The notes: a model not told the origin generated them from the sequence alone. 64,000 nucleotides of DNA from a candidate division BRC1 bacterium ADurb.Bin183 (GCA_002070185.1 MWCT01000002.1:382492-446491), one strand, 5' to 3'; counted from the stretch's first letter, positions 1 to 8,477 are shown. Numbers and translations: made by a program.

Positions 1-639
1 TCCATCCATCACGGCAAAAATTCCGGTGTGAATCTCCTTTTGGATGAGGAGTAAATCTACAAGGGTTTCGTGGATTACGCTGTGCGTCCAGTGCCGCCTT
101 TCGGATAGAAGACCGCCGAAGGCGTTTTTCATGGCGCCGGTGATGGTGGTGAAGACGTGCGTTTTGACTGTGGGCATCTGGATGATGTTCTTGCCAAAGA
201 AAAAGCCGGGGATTTTGACGCCGTCGGGATAGACCTTGTCCAAAACGCGAAACTTTCCTTTGGGGCGATAAACCTGCCAGTTAATAGGCGGATCGTTTTC
301 ATAGAGATGGACGGGGCGGAGTCCGTATTTCCAGTCAATGGCTTCAAAATGATTGTTGATGATTCCCAATTTGGCATCCACGACAACGGTGCGGTTGTGG
401 GCTGGGATAATTTTTTTGAGGTTATATCCATCCTGCGCAAGGGCATTGACCACGCCGTCATATTGCCAAGGAGATGTTGAGCAGGCGGGGTAATAGTGAT
501 GCCAAGAGATGTTTATCTTGATGAGGGTATCTTTATCAATGGGCAGAAAAGTTTGATAATCTGCAAGGCGCATCAATCTGCCAATATCTTCAACAACGGA
601 CTGTGGCGAGGTTTTTAAAACTGCGACCTTTGATTTCAT
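1..639 (-). CDS. DUF362 domain protein (3' end beyond window)
   Basis: The reading frame is open from an ATG at 639 to the window edge (213 codons, no stop), so the C-terminus is missing. An AGGAG sits 8 nt before the ATG. The protein begins MKSKVAVLKTSP and has the features of the DUF362 family: an early valine-rich strand, a long segment with IKINISWHHYYPAC, and the core block IIQMPTVKTHVFTTITGAMK (about residues 157-176) followed by NAFGG. DUF362 proteins often carry or sit next to 4Fe-4S domains; their reaction is not established, and no cysteine cluster is visible in the part seen. It is the last gene of a minus-strand run that starts at the helicase near 3.6 kb, 9 nt after the small membrane protein gene. 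The family call is fairly secure, the function is not. Confidence 0.8.
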   Translation of the reverse strand, partial: MKSKVAVLKTSPQSVVEDIGRLMRLADYQTFLPIDKDTLIKINISWHHYYPACSTSPWQYDGVVNALAQDGYNLKKIIPAHNRTVVVDAKLGIINNHFEAIDWKYGLRPVHLYENDPPINWQVYRPKGKFRVLDKVYPDGVKIPGFFFGKNIIQMPTVKTHVFTTITGAMKNAFGGLLSERRHWTHSVIHETLVDLLLIQKEIHTGIFAVMDG

Positions 640-648
640 TGCGAACTC

Positions 649-828
649 CTAAAGATTGAACAATCCTTTTGATTTCATGGTGAAAAGGATGCCGGCGATT
701 CCGGCGGCGAAGATGAGCCAGCCCCATTTTTTTTGTCCGGGAAGGGCGATGCCCGCGCCGATGATAACCAAGGCGATCTCAATTACGAACTGATAAAGCA
801 TCGGGAATTCCTGAAAGAATTTAGTCAT
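649..828 (-). CDS. Small two-helix membrane protein, 59 aa
   Basis: A 59-residue frame starts at an ATG at 828 with AAGGAG 6 nt upstream and ends in TAG at 649. The product reads MTKFFQEFPM, then a hydrophobic stretch around IEIALVIIGAGIALP, a short QKKWGW turn, and a second hydrophobic stretch LIFAAGIAGILFTM, ending KSKGLFNL. This predicts a hairpin of two membrane helices. No family is recognised. It lies between the zinc-ribbon gene (12 nt gap) and the DUF362 gene (9 nt gap), so it is probably cotranscribed with them. The strong ribosome site and tight spacing are the main support for a real gene. Confidence 0.7.
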   Translation of the reverse strand: MTKFFQEFPMLYQFVIEIALVIIGAGIALPGQKKWGWLIFAAGIAGILFTMKSKGLFNL

Positions 829-840
829 GGTTTTCTCCTT

Positions 841-1164
841 TTAATTATTGCTGTACCGGCTGCGCACCGGCGGAATGGTTCCTGATACTTTCATTTTTAA
901 TTTGCTGTGAAAATCCTTGCGGCATTGATGACACAAATTAAAGCGATAACTCTCCCAGACCTCATCCGTGAGTTCATCCACATCCATTTTTTCCATGCGG
1001 GCAATCAGGTCTTTCATTTCCTTCAGATGGTCCTTTTCGAGGTCTTCGGGCTCAAATTCAATAGGTCCGCCTTTGGCGTAGATATCTATGCGAATTTCAA
1101 AGAGTGTTTCGCCTTTGAAGACCGCGCGTCCGCAGTTTTCACACCGACCGAGGAGTTTTTTCAA
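841..1164 (-). CDS. Zinc-ribbon-like protein, 107 aa
   Basis: The frame opens with TTG at 1164; GGAGG lies about 12 nt upstream and no better start is visible. The protein has CENC at residues 8-11 and CHQC near residue 79, a CxxC...CxxC pair that would bind one zinc ion. Between them is an acidic, probably helical stretch (EPEDLEKDHLKEMKDLIARM). The zinc pair suggests a nucleic-acid- or protein-binding ribbon. The C-terminus (KMKVSGTIPPVRSRYSNN) looks disordered. It begins 2 nt after the stop of the receiver-domain gene, so the two are likely translated from one message. No named family is assigned. Confidence 0.72.
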   Translation of the reverse strand: MKKLLGRCENCGRAVFKGETLFEIRIDIYAKGGPIEFEPEDLEKDHLKEMKDLIARMEKMDVDELTDEVWESYRFNLCHQCRKDFHSKLKMKVSGTIPPVRSRYSNN

Positions 1165-1166
1165 TT

Positions 1167-1589
1167 CTAAAGATACCCTCCTGTCTGGTTATCTGAGGTA
1201 TCAATCCCGCGGGCGGATGCCAGTTGGCGCTCCACCTCGGCAAGAAGAACGGCGGGTTCCACGGGTTTATGGAGATAGCCCTGCGCAGGGGTTGCCATTT
1301 TCCAGAAACCGCCCGGCAGATAAGAATCCGCCATCAAGCCGGACATCATGACAATGGGGATATGGCTCAGTTCTGGATTGGCTTTATATTTTTCCGCCAG
1401 CATGAGCCCATCCACACGCGGGAGGTAAATATCCAGCAGGATGAGATCCGGTTTATCGGCGGCGAGCCGCTCATCGGCTTCATCGCCGCTGGTTGCAAAG
1501 GCGAGTTCGTATTTATCGCCGAGTATCATCCGGCAGAATTCTCGAACTTCCGCGCTGTCGTCCACAATCAATATTTTTGCGCAAGGCAT
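1167..1589 (-). CDS. Stand-alone response regulator receiver domain (CheY-like)
   Basis: 140 residues with a complete receiver domain and no output domain. The acidic pair is D10/D11 (ILIVDDS), the phosphoacceptor is D53 in LILLDIYLPRVDG, the switch Ser is in IVMMSG, and the conserved Lys is in YLHKPVEP near residue 112. The last 15 residues (ASARGIDTSDNQTGGYL) are a short tail. Single-domain receivers act as phospho-relay intermediates or bind partner proteins. No kinase is adjacent; the nearest is at 21 kb. It lies between the helicase (77 nt gap) and the zinc-ribbon gene (2 nt gap). The ATG at 1589 is preceded by an AGGAAA ribosome site. Confidence 0.9.
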   Translation of the reverse strand: MPCAKILIVDDSAEVREFCRMILGDKYELAFATSGDEADERLAADKPDLILLDIYLPRVDGLMLAEKYKANPELSHIPIVMMSGLMADSYLPGGFWKMATPAQGYLHKPVEPAVLLAEVERQLASARGIDTSDNQTGGYL

Positions 1590-1666
1590 ATTATTTCCTC
1601 ACAAAAACAAATAAAGCTTATACACCTTCGCGTATTTGGCAAACAATAAAAAAATGTATTCAATGC

Positions 1667-3649
1667 TCAATGTTTTTTGCAATGCCGGTCTGTTGCGTTC
1701 CATCCATAGCGTCGGGGATCCCATGCCTTTTTGAGATTTTCGGGGATTTCGTCAATGAAAAGCGAGGGCAGATTCCAGTCGCGCTTCCCATGAAAAAGAC
1801 GGCTATCAGCGCGGGAAAGGAAAACACGGTTGCGGGCGCGGGTTAGCCCGACATAAAAAAGGCGGCGCTCTTCTTCGATGGATTGTGATTCTTCAACTGT
1901 GCGGCGGTTCGGGAAGATGGGGTCTTCCATGCCGACCATGAACACCGCATCAAATTCGAGTCCTTTGGCGGCGTGAAGGGTCATCAGGGCAAGGCAATCG
2001 TCGGCGTTCTGGAGCTCATCCACCGGCGCGGCAAGCGCCAGAGTTTCGAAATAATCCTCCAGAGCGCTGCCGGGATTGCGCTCAAAAAAATCCTGAACGG
2101 CGTTCTGGAGTTCTTGAATGTTATCCTTTTTTGAAATGACCTCGATGCTTTTGGGATCGCCAAGCGATTCAATGTAATGAGTTTCCTCGATGATGCGGCG
2201 CAAAAGTTCAAAGGGCGTTATGCGGGAAGCGGCGCGCATCCAATCTTTGAGTTGAGCCAAAAATTCTGTAATTTTGGAAGAAGCCTTAGCGGGAAGGAGT
2301 TTTTCCGCCACCGCAAATTCTAAAGATTGAAACAGGGTCAGCGTTTTTTCCATGCCGATTTCCAAGAGTTTTTCTACGGTGCGATTGCCGATGCCGCGCG
2401 CGGGGGTGTTGATGATGCGCTGGAGCGCGATGGTGTTATTGGGATTAATGGCAGATTTGAGATAGGCGAGCAAATCTTTAACCTCGGCGCGGTCGTAGAA
2501 CTTGATGCCGCCAACGATGCGATAGGCGACGCGGCGCCGGCGGATTTCATCTTCAAAGGTGCGGCTGAGGCTGTTTTGACGATAGAAAATTGCCATGCGC
2601 CCAAGCGGGACATTTTCCAGATGGCAAAGGGTTAGGATGGTTTCCACAACACGGCGGGCTTCGTCCGTTTCATCCATCGCCGCAATGACAAAAATCGGGT
2701 CGCCCGCCGGTCGCTCCGACCAGAGGGTTTTTCCGATACGCTCCATGTTGTTTGCAATAACGGCATCTGCGGCTTTGAGGATATTTTTCGTTGAGCGGTA
2801 ATTCTGCTCCAGTTTAATAATCTGCGTGCCGGGGAATGTCTTAGAAAAATCAAGGAGGTTGGAAAGCTTCGCGCCGCGCCAGCTGTAGATGCTCTGATCC
2901 TCATCGCCCACCACGCAAAGATTATCATGCGCGCCGGCAAGGAGTCTGATGAGTTCGAATTGGAGAAAGTTGGTGTCTTGATATTCATCCACAAGGATGT
3001 ATTGGAATCGCTCTTGATAATACCGCCGTGTTTCCTCGTCTTTTTTGAGAAGGCGGACAATATGGAGGATGAGGTCTTCAAAATCTGCGGCGTCGCTTTC
3101 GGCAAGTTTGCGCTGGTATCGGCGGAAGACTTCGGGAATGATTTCTTCCACAGAGCTTAAGTAAAATTCATTTTCTAAATCTTCGGGATTCAGGAGGTTA
3201 ATCTTTGCCATGTTGATGAGGTCTTGCGCCTGCTGCGGCTTGCACACTTCGGGAGGGATCTCCATGCCGTTCAGGCAGTCCCTGATAACCGCCAACTGGT
3301 CGCGCTCGTCCACGATGGTGTAATGGGGGGACAATCCGACTTTGGGCGCTTCGCGTCGAAGGAATCCGGCGCAGAGGGAGTGGAAAGTGGAGATGTTGAG
3401 TTTAACCTCGCCTGGAAGTTTCAGCAAGCTAATGACGCGCTCCTTCATTTCATTGGCGGCTTTATTAGTGAACGTGGCGGCAAAGATGCGCCAAGGGGGG
3501 ACGTGTTTTTCTTTGATAAGGTAAGCAATTTTATGAGTGATGACGCGGGTTTTGCCGCTGCCCGCGCCGGCGATAATAAGCTGGGGACCGTCCGTCAGTT
3601 CAACGGCTTTCCGCTGCATGGGGTTGAGTTTATCTAAAAGCTCATGCAA
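1667..3649 (-). CDS. UvrD/PcrA/Rep-family ATP-dependent DNA helicase
   Basis: A 660-residue superfamily 1A 3'-5' helicase. The motifs appear in order: Q-motif NPMQRKAV at the N-terminus, Walker A AGAGSGKT (about 28-35), FTNKAANEM (motif Ia), VDEYQDTN (Walker B), GDEDQSIYSWRGA (motif III), EQNYRST (motif IV), LMTLHAAKGLEF (motif V) and FYVGLTRAR (motif VI). It is somewhat shorter than typical PcrA/UvrD (about 720 aa) and seems to lack the long C-terminal extension that carries the RNA polymerase-binding Tudor domain. The start is TTG at 3649, preceded by AAGGAGG at a good distance; the nearby ATG is out of frame. The expected role is unwinding DNA in repair or replication. It heads the minus-strand run down to position 1. 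Confidence 0.93.
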   Translation of the reverse strand: MHELLDKLNPMQRKAVELTDGPQLIIAGAGSGKTRVITHKIAYLIKEKHVPPWRIFAATFTNKAANEMKERVISLLKLPGEVKLNISTFHSLCAGFLRREAPKVGLSPHYTIVDERDQLAVIRDCLNGMEIPPEVCKPQQAQDLINMAKINLLNPEDLENEFYLSSVEEIIPEVFRRYQRKLAESDAADFEDLILHIVRLLKKDEETRRYYQERFQYILVDEYQDTNFLQFELIRLLAGAHDNLCVVGDEDQSIYSWRGAKLSNLLDFSKTFPGTQIIKLEQNYRSTKNILKAADAVIANNMERIGKTLWSERPAGDPIFVIAAMDETDEARRVVETILTLCHLENVPLGRMAIFYRQNSLSRTFEDEIRRRRVAYRIVGGIKFYDRAEVKDLLAYLKSAINPNNTIALQRIINTPARGIGNRTVEKLLEIGMEKTLTLFQSLEFAVAEKLLPAKASSKITEFLAQLKDWMRAASRITPFELLRRIIEETHYIESLGDPKSIEVISKKDNIQELQNAVQDFFERNPGSALEDYFETLALAAPVDELQNADDCLALMTLHAAKGLEFDAVFMVGMEDPIFPNRRTVEESQSIEEERRLFYVGLTRARNRVFLSRADSRLFHGKRDWNLPSLFIDEIPENLKKAWDPRRYGWNATDRHCKKH

Positions 3650-3796
3650 AATGATAGCCTCCTTTTCGCATCAAACAAACGGAAGAGATAAGACGCCCCG
3701 ATTGGCAATCGGCAAGAGAAATATCAAACTCTGCGAATTTATTTAAGGGAAAATTAAAAGAAATTAGGGGCAAAAATTGGGGTCAATCAAAAATTG

Positions 3797-3842
3797 GGGT
3801 CAATCCCGGCATTTCGTTAATATTCGTTTCGGAAAGCTTTGG
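3797..3842 (+). repeat. 46-bp direct repeat, left copy
   Basis: It begins GGGTCAATCCCGGCATTTCG and matches 5455-5500 at 42 of 46 positions in the same orientation. The two copies bracket the AT-rich exonuclease gene, as expected of a target duplication or paired element ends. It overlaps one of the TTGGGGTCA 9-mers. Confidence 0.8.
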
Positions 3843-3979
3843 AAATATTGGGGTCATTCATGATAAGTAAAGGTCAAGGAGAAATGTTATTTTCCTGACG
3901 ATTTCCAGATTCTTCAAAATAGTTGAGTTTTGTTAAAAATAAAAGTAATGTCCATCGGAGCCCCAGTTCTATTAAGGAT

Positions 3980-4240
3980 TAAATCAACAAACCACTTAAA
4001 GAAAGAGCTTTTGATTGTGAATATGAGCCAATCAAAACAAGGCGGGAAATCAAGGTAAATTTTGCTGATGCAAACGCAACGGCTTTCGGCGGACCGGCGC
4101 TGGCGGAACGTCTGACAGGGCGTCTGGGTTTATGGTCGCATCTATTCAATTGTGCGGGTTCTGTTCGCGCTACCGGCGCGTGCCGCAAGCCATGCCTAGA
4201 TTTCCTCCGCCTCCTCCCATTTTTCATCTTCCAACGGACA
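3980..4240 (+). repeat. Diverged dispersed repeat, copy A
   Basis: By-eye alignment with 61483-61712 shows long matching blocks in the same order and orientation: GTGAATATGAGCCAATCAAA against GTGAATAAGAGTCAATCAAA; GATGCAAACGCAACGGC against GATGCAAAAGCGACGGC; the CGGACCGGCGCTGG block; and CCGCCTCCTCCCATTTTTCA against CCGCCTCCTCCCGCTTTTCA. Copy A has about 30-50 extra bases in the middle. The copies are clearly related but old. Neither encodes a convincing protein, so this may be a decayed mobile element or an uncharacterised non-coding element. Confidence 0.65.
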
Positions 4241-4367
4241 CATTTTTTTCACTATTTTGAAGGTTCAAAGTTACGTCAAAATATGGGGCTTTTGGGGTTG
4301 ATTTTACTTTGTAGGTTTACGCATATTATTCCTTATAAGCAAAACATCATTTTTCGATGGTGTTTCT

Positions 4368-5426
4368 ATGATAAATTTTATCAGTAATATATGGCATTCT
4401 ATTTTATTCGCTGTTTTTTCCGCGGCGGATTTTCTTTTTGAGGTTATTAAGTTAATTTTATATGCTGGAACGGTTGTAATTATTTTCTATTTTTTGTTTT
4501 ATAAAAAAAACGCAAAAGCAAGAATTTCCAAAAAGTCGAAATCGAGTTTTCCTCTCCAAAAAGATAGACATGGTTTGAAAAGTGTTTCCAATAATAAAAA
4601 AGACAACACGTTTAAGGACAACCATGATATAACGGGAAATGGGATTAAGGTTGATATATCAAAACAAAAAGGCAAATTTGGAGCCCATCCTGCACATATT
4701 GATTTTTTGAAAAATAAAGAATCCGTTTGTCAGCTTAGGTGGGTCAATATACCTTTTAATCCAAACCAAAACATCGGCGATTATTTTTTTCCTTATGGTT
4801 GCGAATTTTCAAATGAGATGCAATGTGATATAAAGTTATTCCATCCTAAAGAAAAATCACATTATTATTGTCTTTCAGATATGCTTTTTTTTGATATTGA
4901 AACAACAGGTTTGAGCGGATCTGGAGTCTATGTTTTTCTTTGTAGTATGGGATATTTTAAATCTAATAACTTTGTTATAGAGCAATATTTCATGGAAGAT
5001 TTATCAGATGAATCATTTATGTTAGAAAAAGCGGTAAATAAAATGAAGACTTTTCCGATTTGGGTATCATTTAACGGAAAATCATTTGATATAAATAGAC
5101 TTTCAGATAGACTTGCAATTCATAGAATTCGTGTAAATTTAGATATGCCACATATTGATCTTCTTTATCCTTCAAGAAGACAATGGAAAAAGCACCTTTC
5201 CGATTGCAAATTATCAACAATTGAGAAAGATATTTTGAAAATTTATCGTAAGAACGATGTCCTGGGCAAGGACATACCAGAGATTTATTTCGATTATATT
5301 AACGGTAATAAAGTAAATTTGATTTATCAAATATTTAATCATAATGCTCAAGATGTATTAACATTGCCCATTTTATTAATTGTAATAAATACTATTCTCA
5401 ATAAAAAGAAACTGAAAACATTTTGA
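4368..5426 (+). CDS. Membrane-anchored YprB/RNase H-like DEDD exonuclease
   Basis: 352 residues. Residues 8-46 form one or two membrane helices (IWHSILFAVFSAADFLFEV, then LILYAGTVVIIFYFLFY). A Lys/Ser-rich linker runs to about 110. The C-terminal half is a ribonuclease H-like fold of the YprB family: DIETTG (D176, E178), SFNGKSFDINRL (D241), and HNAQDVLTL (H325, D329), giving the four acidic metal ligands of DEDD 3'-5' exonucleases. Typical YprB proteins are soluble and carry TPRs, so the membrane anchor is unusual. The gene is visibly AT-rich, with many A/T homopolymers, unlike its neighbours, and sits between 46-bp direct repeats; both suggest acquisition by transfer. Its substrate is unknown. 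A DNA-degrading or defence role is possible but not shown. Confidence 0.8.
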   Translation: MINFISNIWHSILFAVFSAADFLFEVIKLILYAGTVVIIFYFLFYKKNAKARISKKSKSSFPLQKDRHGLKSVSNNKKDNTFKDNHDITGNGIKVDISKQKGKFGAHPAHIDFLKNKESVCQLRWVNIPFNPNQNIGDYFFPYGCEFSNEMQCDIKLFHPKEKSHYYCLSDMLFFDIETTGLSGSGVYVFLCSMGYFKSNNFVIEQYFMEDLSDESFMLEKAVNKMKTFPIWVSFNGKSFDINRLSDRLAIHRIRVNLDMPHIDLLYPSRRQWKKHLSDCKLSTIEKDILKIYRKNDVLGKDIPEIYFDYINGNKVNLIYQIFNHNAQDVLTLPILLIVINTILNKKKLKTF

Positions 5427-5454
5427 AATTTAATGAAATTTAGGGAGAAATTAA

Positions 5455-5500
5455 GGGTCACTCCCGGCATTTCGTTAATATTCGTTTTGGGAAGTTTTGG
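5455..5500 (+). repeat. 46-bp direct repeat, right copy
   Basis: Matches 3797-3842 with four substitutions. It lies 28 nt after the stop of the exonuclease gene. Further right, at 5616-5624, is TGACCCCAA, the inverse complement of the TTGGGGTCA 9-mers on the left side, so the cassette is bounded by a shared short sequence in opposite orientations. Apart from these, 5427-5722 holds nothing recognised. Confidence 0.8.
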
Positions 5501-5722
5501 TTGCATTCATATTTCGTGTGCATAATTTCGCGTGTATAAGTATTAATTGCGAAATAATATGCCTCTTTAATTATACAGTGCTGTGGCAGTATTAAATCGA
5601 GCTAATCGAGTAGTCTGACCCCAAGTATTTACCAAATATTTACAGAAAGTTTTTGACCTTGACAAATTCGGGAGAGGGCGATGATTCTGCTGTCTGGTAT
5701 ATTAGAAATCCGGAGAAATTTT

Positions 5723-6922
5723 ATGAACCGTTGGTTTTTTTCTTCCGTTCTTTTTGCGATTGTTATTTGTTTTCTTTCGCCCCGACTTTGCGGCGATTCG
5801 CTTATTATGACGGAAAATCGCGTTTTTGATGCGGTCTGGACAGAATCTTTTACAGGCCCGCCGGAAAATTCCTTCATTTTTAGACCTGTCAAAGATGGCA
5901 AAGCGGAATCGCAGGGGTTTCCGGTTCCAGAAAATAATGTTATCAAAATAACTTTCAAGCCGCTGGGCGATGGCGAGGAAATCTCCTACAGACGCGCCGA
6001 CATGACTTTGTCCGGCGATAGGGTGTTTAACGGCGTGTCGGTTCTCCAATATGAAAATAACGAGAATGGCGGCGTTTTTACCGTTCGCCCGGCAGACGCT
6101 GCGCCCGATAATCAAGGATTTCCGGTCAGGAGCGCCTCCATAATCAAACTGCAATTTATCAACGACGCCACTCCAACGCCAACGCCGAGAGTTGTCTTGC
6201 TTGCGGATTTGCTTGTTGCGACGCCTTCGCCCACGCCCGCCCCGCCGAAGCCCACAGATACGCCGCCAGTTACGGATGAACCTGTAGCGTTCGAAGGTCC
6301 GCCTTTGTTTCTTGATAATTCGGAGTCCGCGCATGTCACAACTGGAACGGCACAAGCCACAACTGGGGCAACGCATGCCACCACTGGAGTTGCACATGCC
6401 GCCGCTGCGGCGACGCAAACCGCAGCTGGGGCAGCGCAAACTTACGGCGCCGCTGAGCGTTTTGTTGAACCTCCTTTCAGTCAGGGCAATGTTCAGATTG
6501 TTGACGAGACTCGGTTTTTTGGTCTTAGCAAAATGGCTTCGACCAAAGAAGGCTTTTTGATTCTTGATTTGATTTTAAGAGCATTTGGAGCCATTATCAG
6601 CGGTTTTGTCATTTGGCTGAGTTGCCGCAGCGCCAGAGCGCCCATGTCTTTTTTGAAATCTATTTTAACTGCGGCAATTATTTCAATCGTTGGCGGGGTT
6701 GTGTGGAAAATCTGCATGTTTATTCCCATCTGCGGTGTGAATGTGTTGATAGCGATTGTGGCGTGGTTTTTCGCGACGCGGGCGATTATCATGGGCATGG
6801 CGGATGTGCTGGAAGAAAAGGCGACGTTAATCGTCATAACAATTATCATCATCAATATGGCGTTATTTGTCGGCGTGATGTTTCTGATTGTCGGAGGGAT
6901 TGCGCTGGTTCTGGCGGTGTGA
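5723..6922 (+). CDS. Exported repeat-containing membrane protein, unknown function
   Basis: The start is taken as the ATG at 5723 (MNRWFFSSVLFAIVICF), which has GGAGA upstream and gives a clear signal peptide ending near CGD; an upstream in-frame ATG at 5681 would hide it. The mature protein has two copies of a roughly 45-residue unit (one from VFDAVWTES to VIKITF, the next from VFNGVSVLQ to IIKLQF, each with a QGFPV core), then a Thr/Pro-rich linker, an Ala/Thr heptad region encoded by 21-bp tandem repeats, and about four C-terminal membrane helices from near GAIISGFVIWL to the end. This is an extracytoplasmic head on a stalk anchored by a helical bundle. No family is recognised. It converges on the GHMP kinase gene 16 nt away. 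Confidence 0.72.
   Translation: MNRWFFSSVLFAIVICFLSPRLCGDSLIMTENRVFDAVWTESFTGPPENSFIFRPVKDGKAESQGFPVPENNVIKITFKPLGDGEEISYRRADMTLSGDRVFNGVSVLQYENNENGGVFTVRPADAAPDNQGFPVRSASIIKLQFINDATPTPTPRVVLLADLLVATPSPTPAPPKPTDTPPVTDEPVAFEGPPLFLDNSESAHVTTGTAQATTGATHATTGVAHAAAAATQTAAGAAQTYGAAERFVEPPFSQGNVQIVDETRFFGLSKMASTKEGFLILDLILRAFGAIISGFVIWLSCRSARAPMSFLKSILTAAIISIVGGVVWKICMFIPICGVNVLIAIVAWFFATRAIIMGMADVLEEKATLIVITIIIINMALFVGVMFLIVGGIALVLAV
6332..6436 (+). repeat. Five tandem 21-bp units inside the membrane protein gene
   Basis: Five degenerate units, starting CATGTCACAACTGGAACGGCA and then CAAGCCACAACTGGGGCAACG, encode heptads of the form (H/Q)-x-(T/A)-(T/A)-(G/A)-x-(A/T). The period is a multiple of three, so copy-number changes would stay in frame. 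They encode an Ala/Thr-rich stalk. Confidence 0.85.
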
Positions 6923-6938
6923 ATGTTCCGACATCAAT

Positions 6939-7949
6939 TCATTCCGGCTGAGCCCATGTGAAAAGTCCTTGGAATTCGAAGTTGAAATCAATTATTTGGA
7001 CGCCTTTTTTCTGAAGGGCTTTGCGGACATCGTGTTCGCGGTTGTCTTCGCAATAAAAAATCAGACACCCGCCGCCGCCCGCTCCGAGCGCCTTGCCGCC
7101 AATGGCGCCGTTTTTGTAAGCCGTCTTAAATAAGGAATCAATTTGGGCGCTGGATGTTGAGGCATCGAGTTTTTTTTGGTTCTGCCAGTTTTCATCGAGG
7201 AGCGAAGCGAACCATTTGAGGTCGCCGGTGAGGAGAGCTGATTTCATTTCATGGGCGATGCGTTTGAGGGCGAAAAGCGCCTGTGTTGTTTTTTTCTCGC
7301 CGCGTTCATAGGCTTTCATGACGGTTGATATGATGTTGCCGGAAAGGCGCGATTTGCCGGTGTAGCAAAGCACCATGTGTTTTTCCATTTCGGAGATGAC
7401 ATCGGGGCGGATGTTTAGGCGGCTGTTGCTCACGGCTGGGTCTTCGAATTCGATATAATTAATGCCTCCCAGAGCGGAGGCGTAGTAATCTTGTTTGCCA
7501 CCTGCGATGTGGAGTTCTTGCAGTTCGAGCACGCGCCCGAGTTTGGCAATTTCGTGCGGGCTGAGTTTTTCTTTTTGGAGACAGTTGAGGAGACCGATAA
7601 GGGCAACGCTGATGGACGATGAGGAGCCTGTGCCGGAGCCGGGAGGGGCGTCGCACCGAACGTATAAGTCCATCCCCTGTTTGATGCCGAGCACTTTAAT
7701 TCCCGCCTTGATAAGATCCAAATTTCCGTCATATTCCAGTTGTTTGAAGTCATGGACTTCGAGAAAGGTGTCAAAGTCGGCGGAGATGATGCGGATGTGC
7801 TCATCTTTGCGGGGGATAAGTGTGGCGTAAGTGTATCGGTTAATGGTGGCATTGAGGACGGCGCCGCCTTCTTTTTCGGAGAAAGGGGGGACATCCGTCC
7901 AGCCGCCGCCGAAATCGAGACGAATCGGGGCGCGGGCTCTGATTTTCAT
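6939..7949 (-). CDS. GHMP-family sugar kinase (HddA-like)
   Basis: 336 residues of the GHMP kinase superfamily. Motif 1 is RAPIRLDFGGGWTDVPPFS at the N-terminus, motif 2 is the ATP-binding PPGSGTGSSSS near residue 105, and motif 3 is ALGAGGGGCLIFY near residue 290. The RAPIRLDFGGGWTD start and the length match D-glycero-D-manno-heptose 7-phosphate kinase and related sugar-1-kinases, so an anomeric sugar kinase feeding a nucleotide-sugar pathway is likely; the exact sugar cannot be read from the sequence. Its ATG overlaps the stop of the FHA gene by 4 nt (ATGA), indicating translational coupling. Confidence 0.88.
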   Translation of the reverse strand: MKIRARAPIRLDFGGGWTDVPPFSEKEGGAVLNATINRYTYATLIPRKDEHIRIISADFDTFLEVHDFKQLEYDGNLDLIKAGIKVLGIKQGMDLYVRCDAPPGSGTGSSSSISVALIGLLNCLQKEKLSPHEIAKLGRVLELQELHIAGGKQDYYASALGGINYIEFEDPAVSNSRLNIRPDVISEMEKHMVLCYTGKSRLSGNIISTVMKAYERGEKKTTQALFALKRIAHEMKSALLTGDLKWFASLLDENWQNQKKLDASTSSAQIDSLFKTAYKNGAIGGKALGAGGGGCLIFYCEDNREHDVRKALQKKGVQIIDFNFEFQGLFTWAQPE

Positions 7950-8305
7950 TTTTCAACCTCGTCAAAGATAATTGTTTTAGGTATGGAGATCACAAGACGG
8001 GTGGAGCCGATGTCAATCTGATCGCCATCTTCCAGTTCCTGTTCCATTGTGGTGCGCCCGTTGATTTTGATACCGTTTTGGCTGCCGGTATCGCGGATGA
8101 TGAGGCGCCCTTCTAAGAAAATAATTTCGCCGTGTTTGCGGGACATGGCGCGGTCATTGAATTTCAGGTCGCGATCCTCTCCCCTGCCAAATGTGACAAG
8201 GGGTTTTGAGACAAAAAAGGACTTGCCTATTTCAGGACCAAGAATGGCTTTCATCAAGGGGATATTTTCGCGTTTTTCTGAATTGTTTAAAAGTTCATTT
8301 GTCAT
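7946..8305 (-). CDS. FHA domain protein
   Basis: 119 residues, almost entirely one forkhead-associated domain. The signature is FGRGEDRDLKF, then the SRKHGEI phosphothreonine-binding loop and the RDTGSQNGIKINGR strand, with Arg, Ser, His and Asn in the usual places. FHA domains bind phosphothreonine peptides and usually work with a Ser/Thr kinase; none is seen in the window. It is translationally coupled to the GHMP sugar kinase downstream. The N-terminal 20 residues (MTNELLNNSEKREN) are poorly conserved, so the start could be a few codons later. Confidence 0.88.
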   Translation of the reverse strand: MTNELLNNSEKRENIPLMKAILGPEIGKSFFVSKPLVTFGRGEDRDLKFNDRAMSRKHGEIIFLEGRLIIRDTGSQNGIKINGRTTMEQELEDGDQIDIGSTRLVISIPKTIIFDEVEK

Positions 8306-8419
8306 TCCAAAACCAACTTTTGGGTGAATAATATTTACCTCATATCAATGCCCCGAATCCGAATCAAGAAAAAATGGCGTTGAACGGCTATATTTTTTGA
8401 TGCTGTTTTATGTTTGATA

Positions 8420-8450
8420 TTGACATTCGAGAGGCGAATAGACGTATTGT
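8420..8450 (+). promoter_or_regulatory. Possible sigma-70 promoter for the lipoprotein/pseudopilin genes
   Basis: TTGACA at 8420-8425 and TATTGT at 8445-8450 are separated by 19 nt, which is long for a standard promoter. It lies about 30 nt before the lipoprotein start. Only the -35 box is strong. Confidence 0.35.
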
Positions 8451-8477
8451 TTTTTAAAAATGAGAGCAAGGGAACGC

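Larger units (their letters stand above)
3650..4367. other. Divergent AT-rich intergenic region with several repeats
   Basis: A 718-bp gap between the divergent helicase and exonuclease genes. It holds three exact copies of the 9-mer TTGGGGTCA (3777-3785, 3794-3802, 3848-3856), the left copy of a 46-bp direct repeat (3797-3842), and a roughly 260-bp diverged repeat (3980-4240) found again near 61.5 kb. An 82-codon minus-strand frame at 3979-4227 is not called: it sits entirely in the diverged repeat, is Arg/Lys-rich and is not conserved in the other copy. No tRNA or convincing promoter was seen. Confidence 0.6.

Noticed and set aside
129..461. 110-codon minus-strand frame with a start at 461
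   Set aside because: It is another frame of the truncated DUF362 gene, which has a proper ribosome site and family core.
3979..4227. 82-codon minus-strand frame
   Set aside because: Lies wholly in a diverged repeat; the matching frame is broken and different in the other copy.
5659..5703. TTGACA and TATATT before the repeat-rich membrane protein
   Set aside because: The spacing is 33 nt, twice the normal distance, so it is not a standard promoter.
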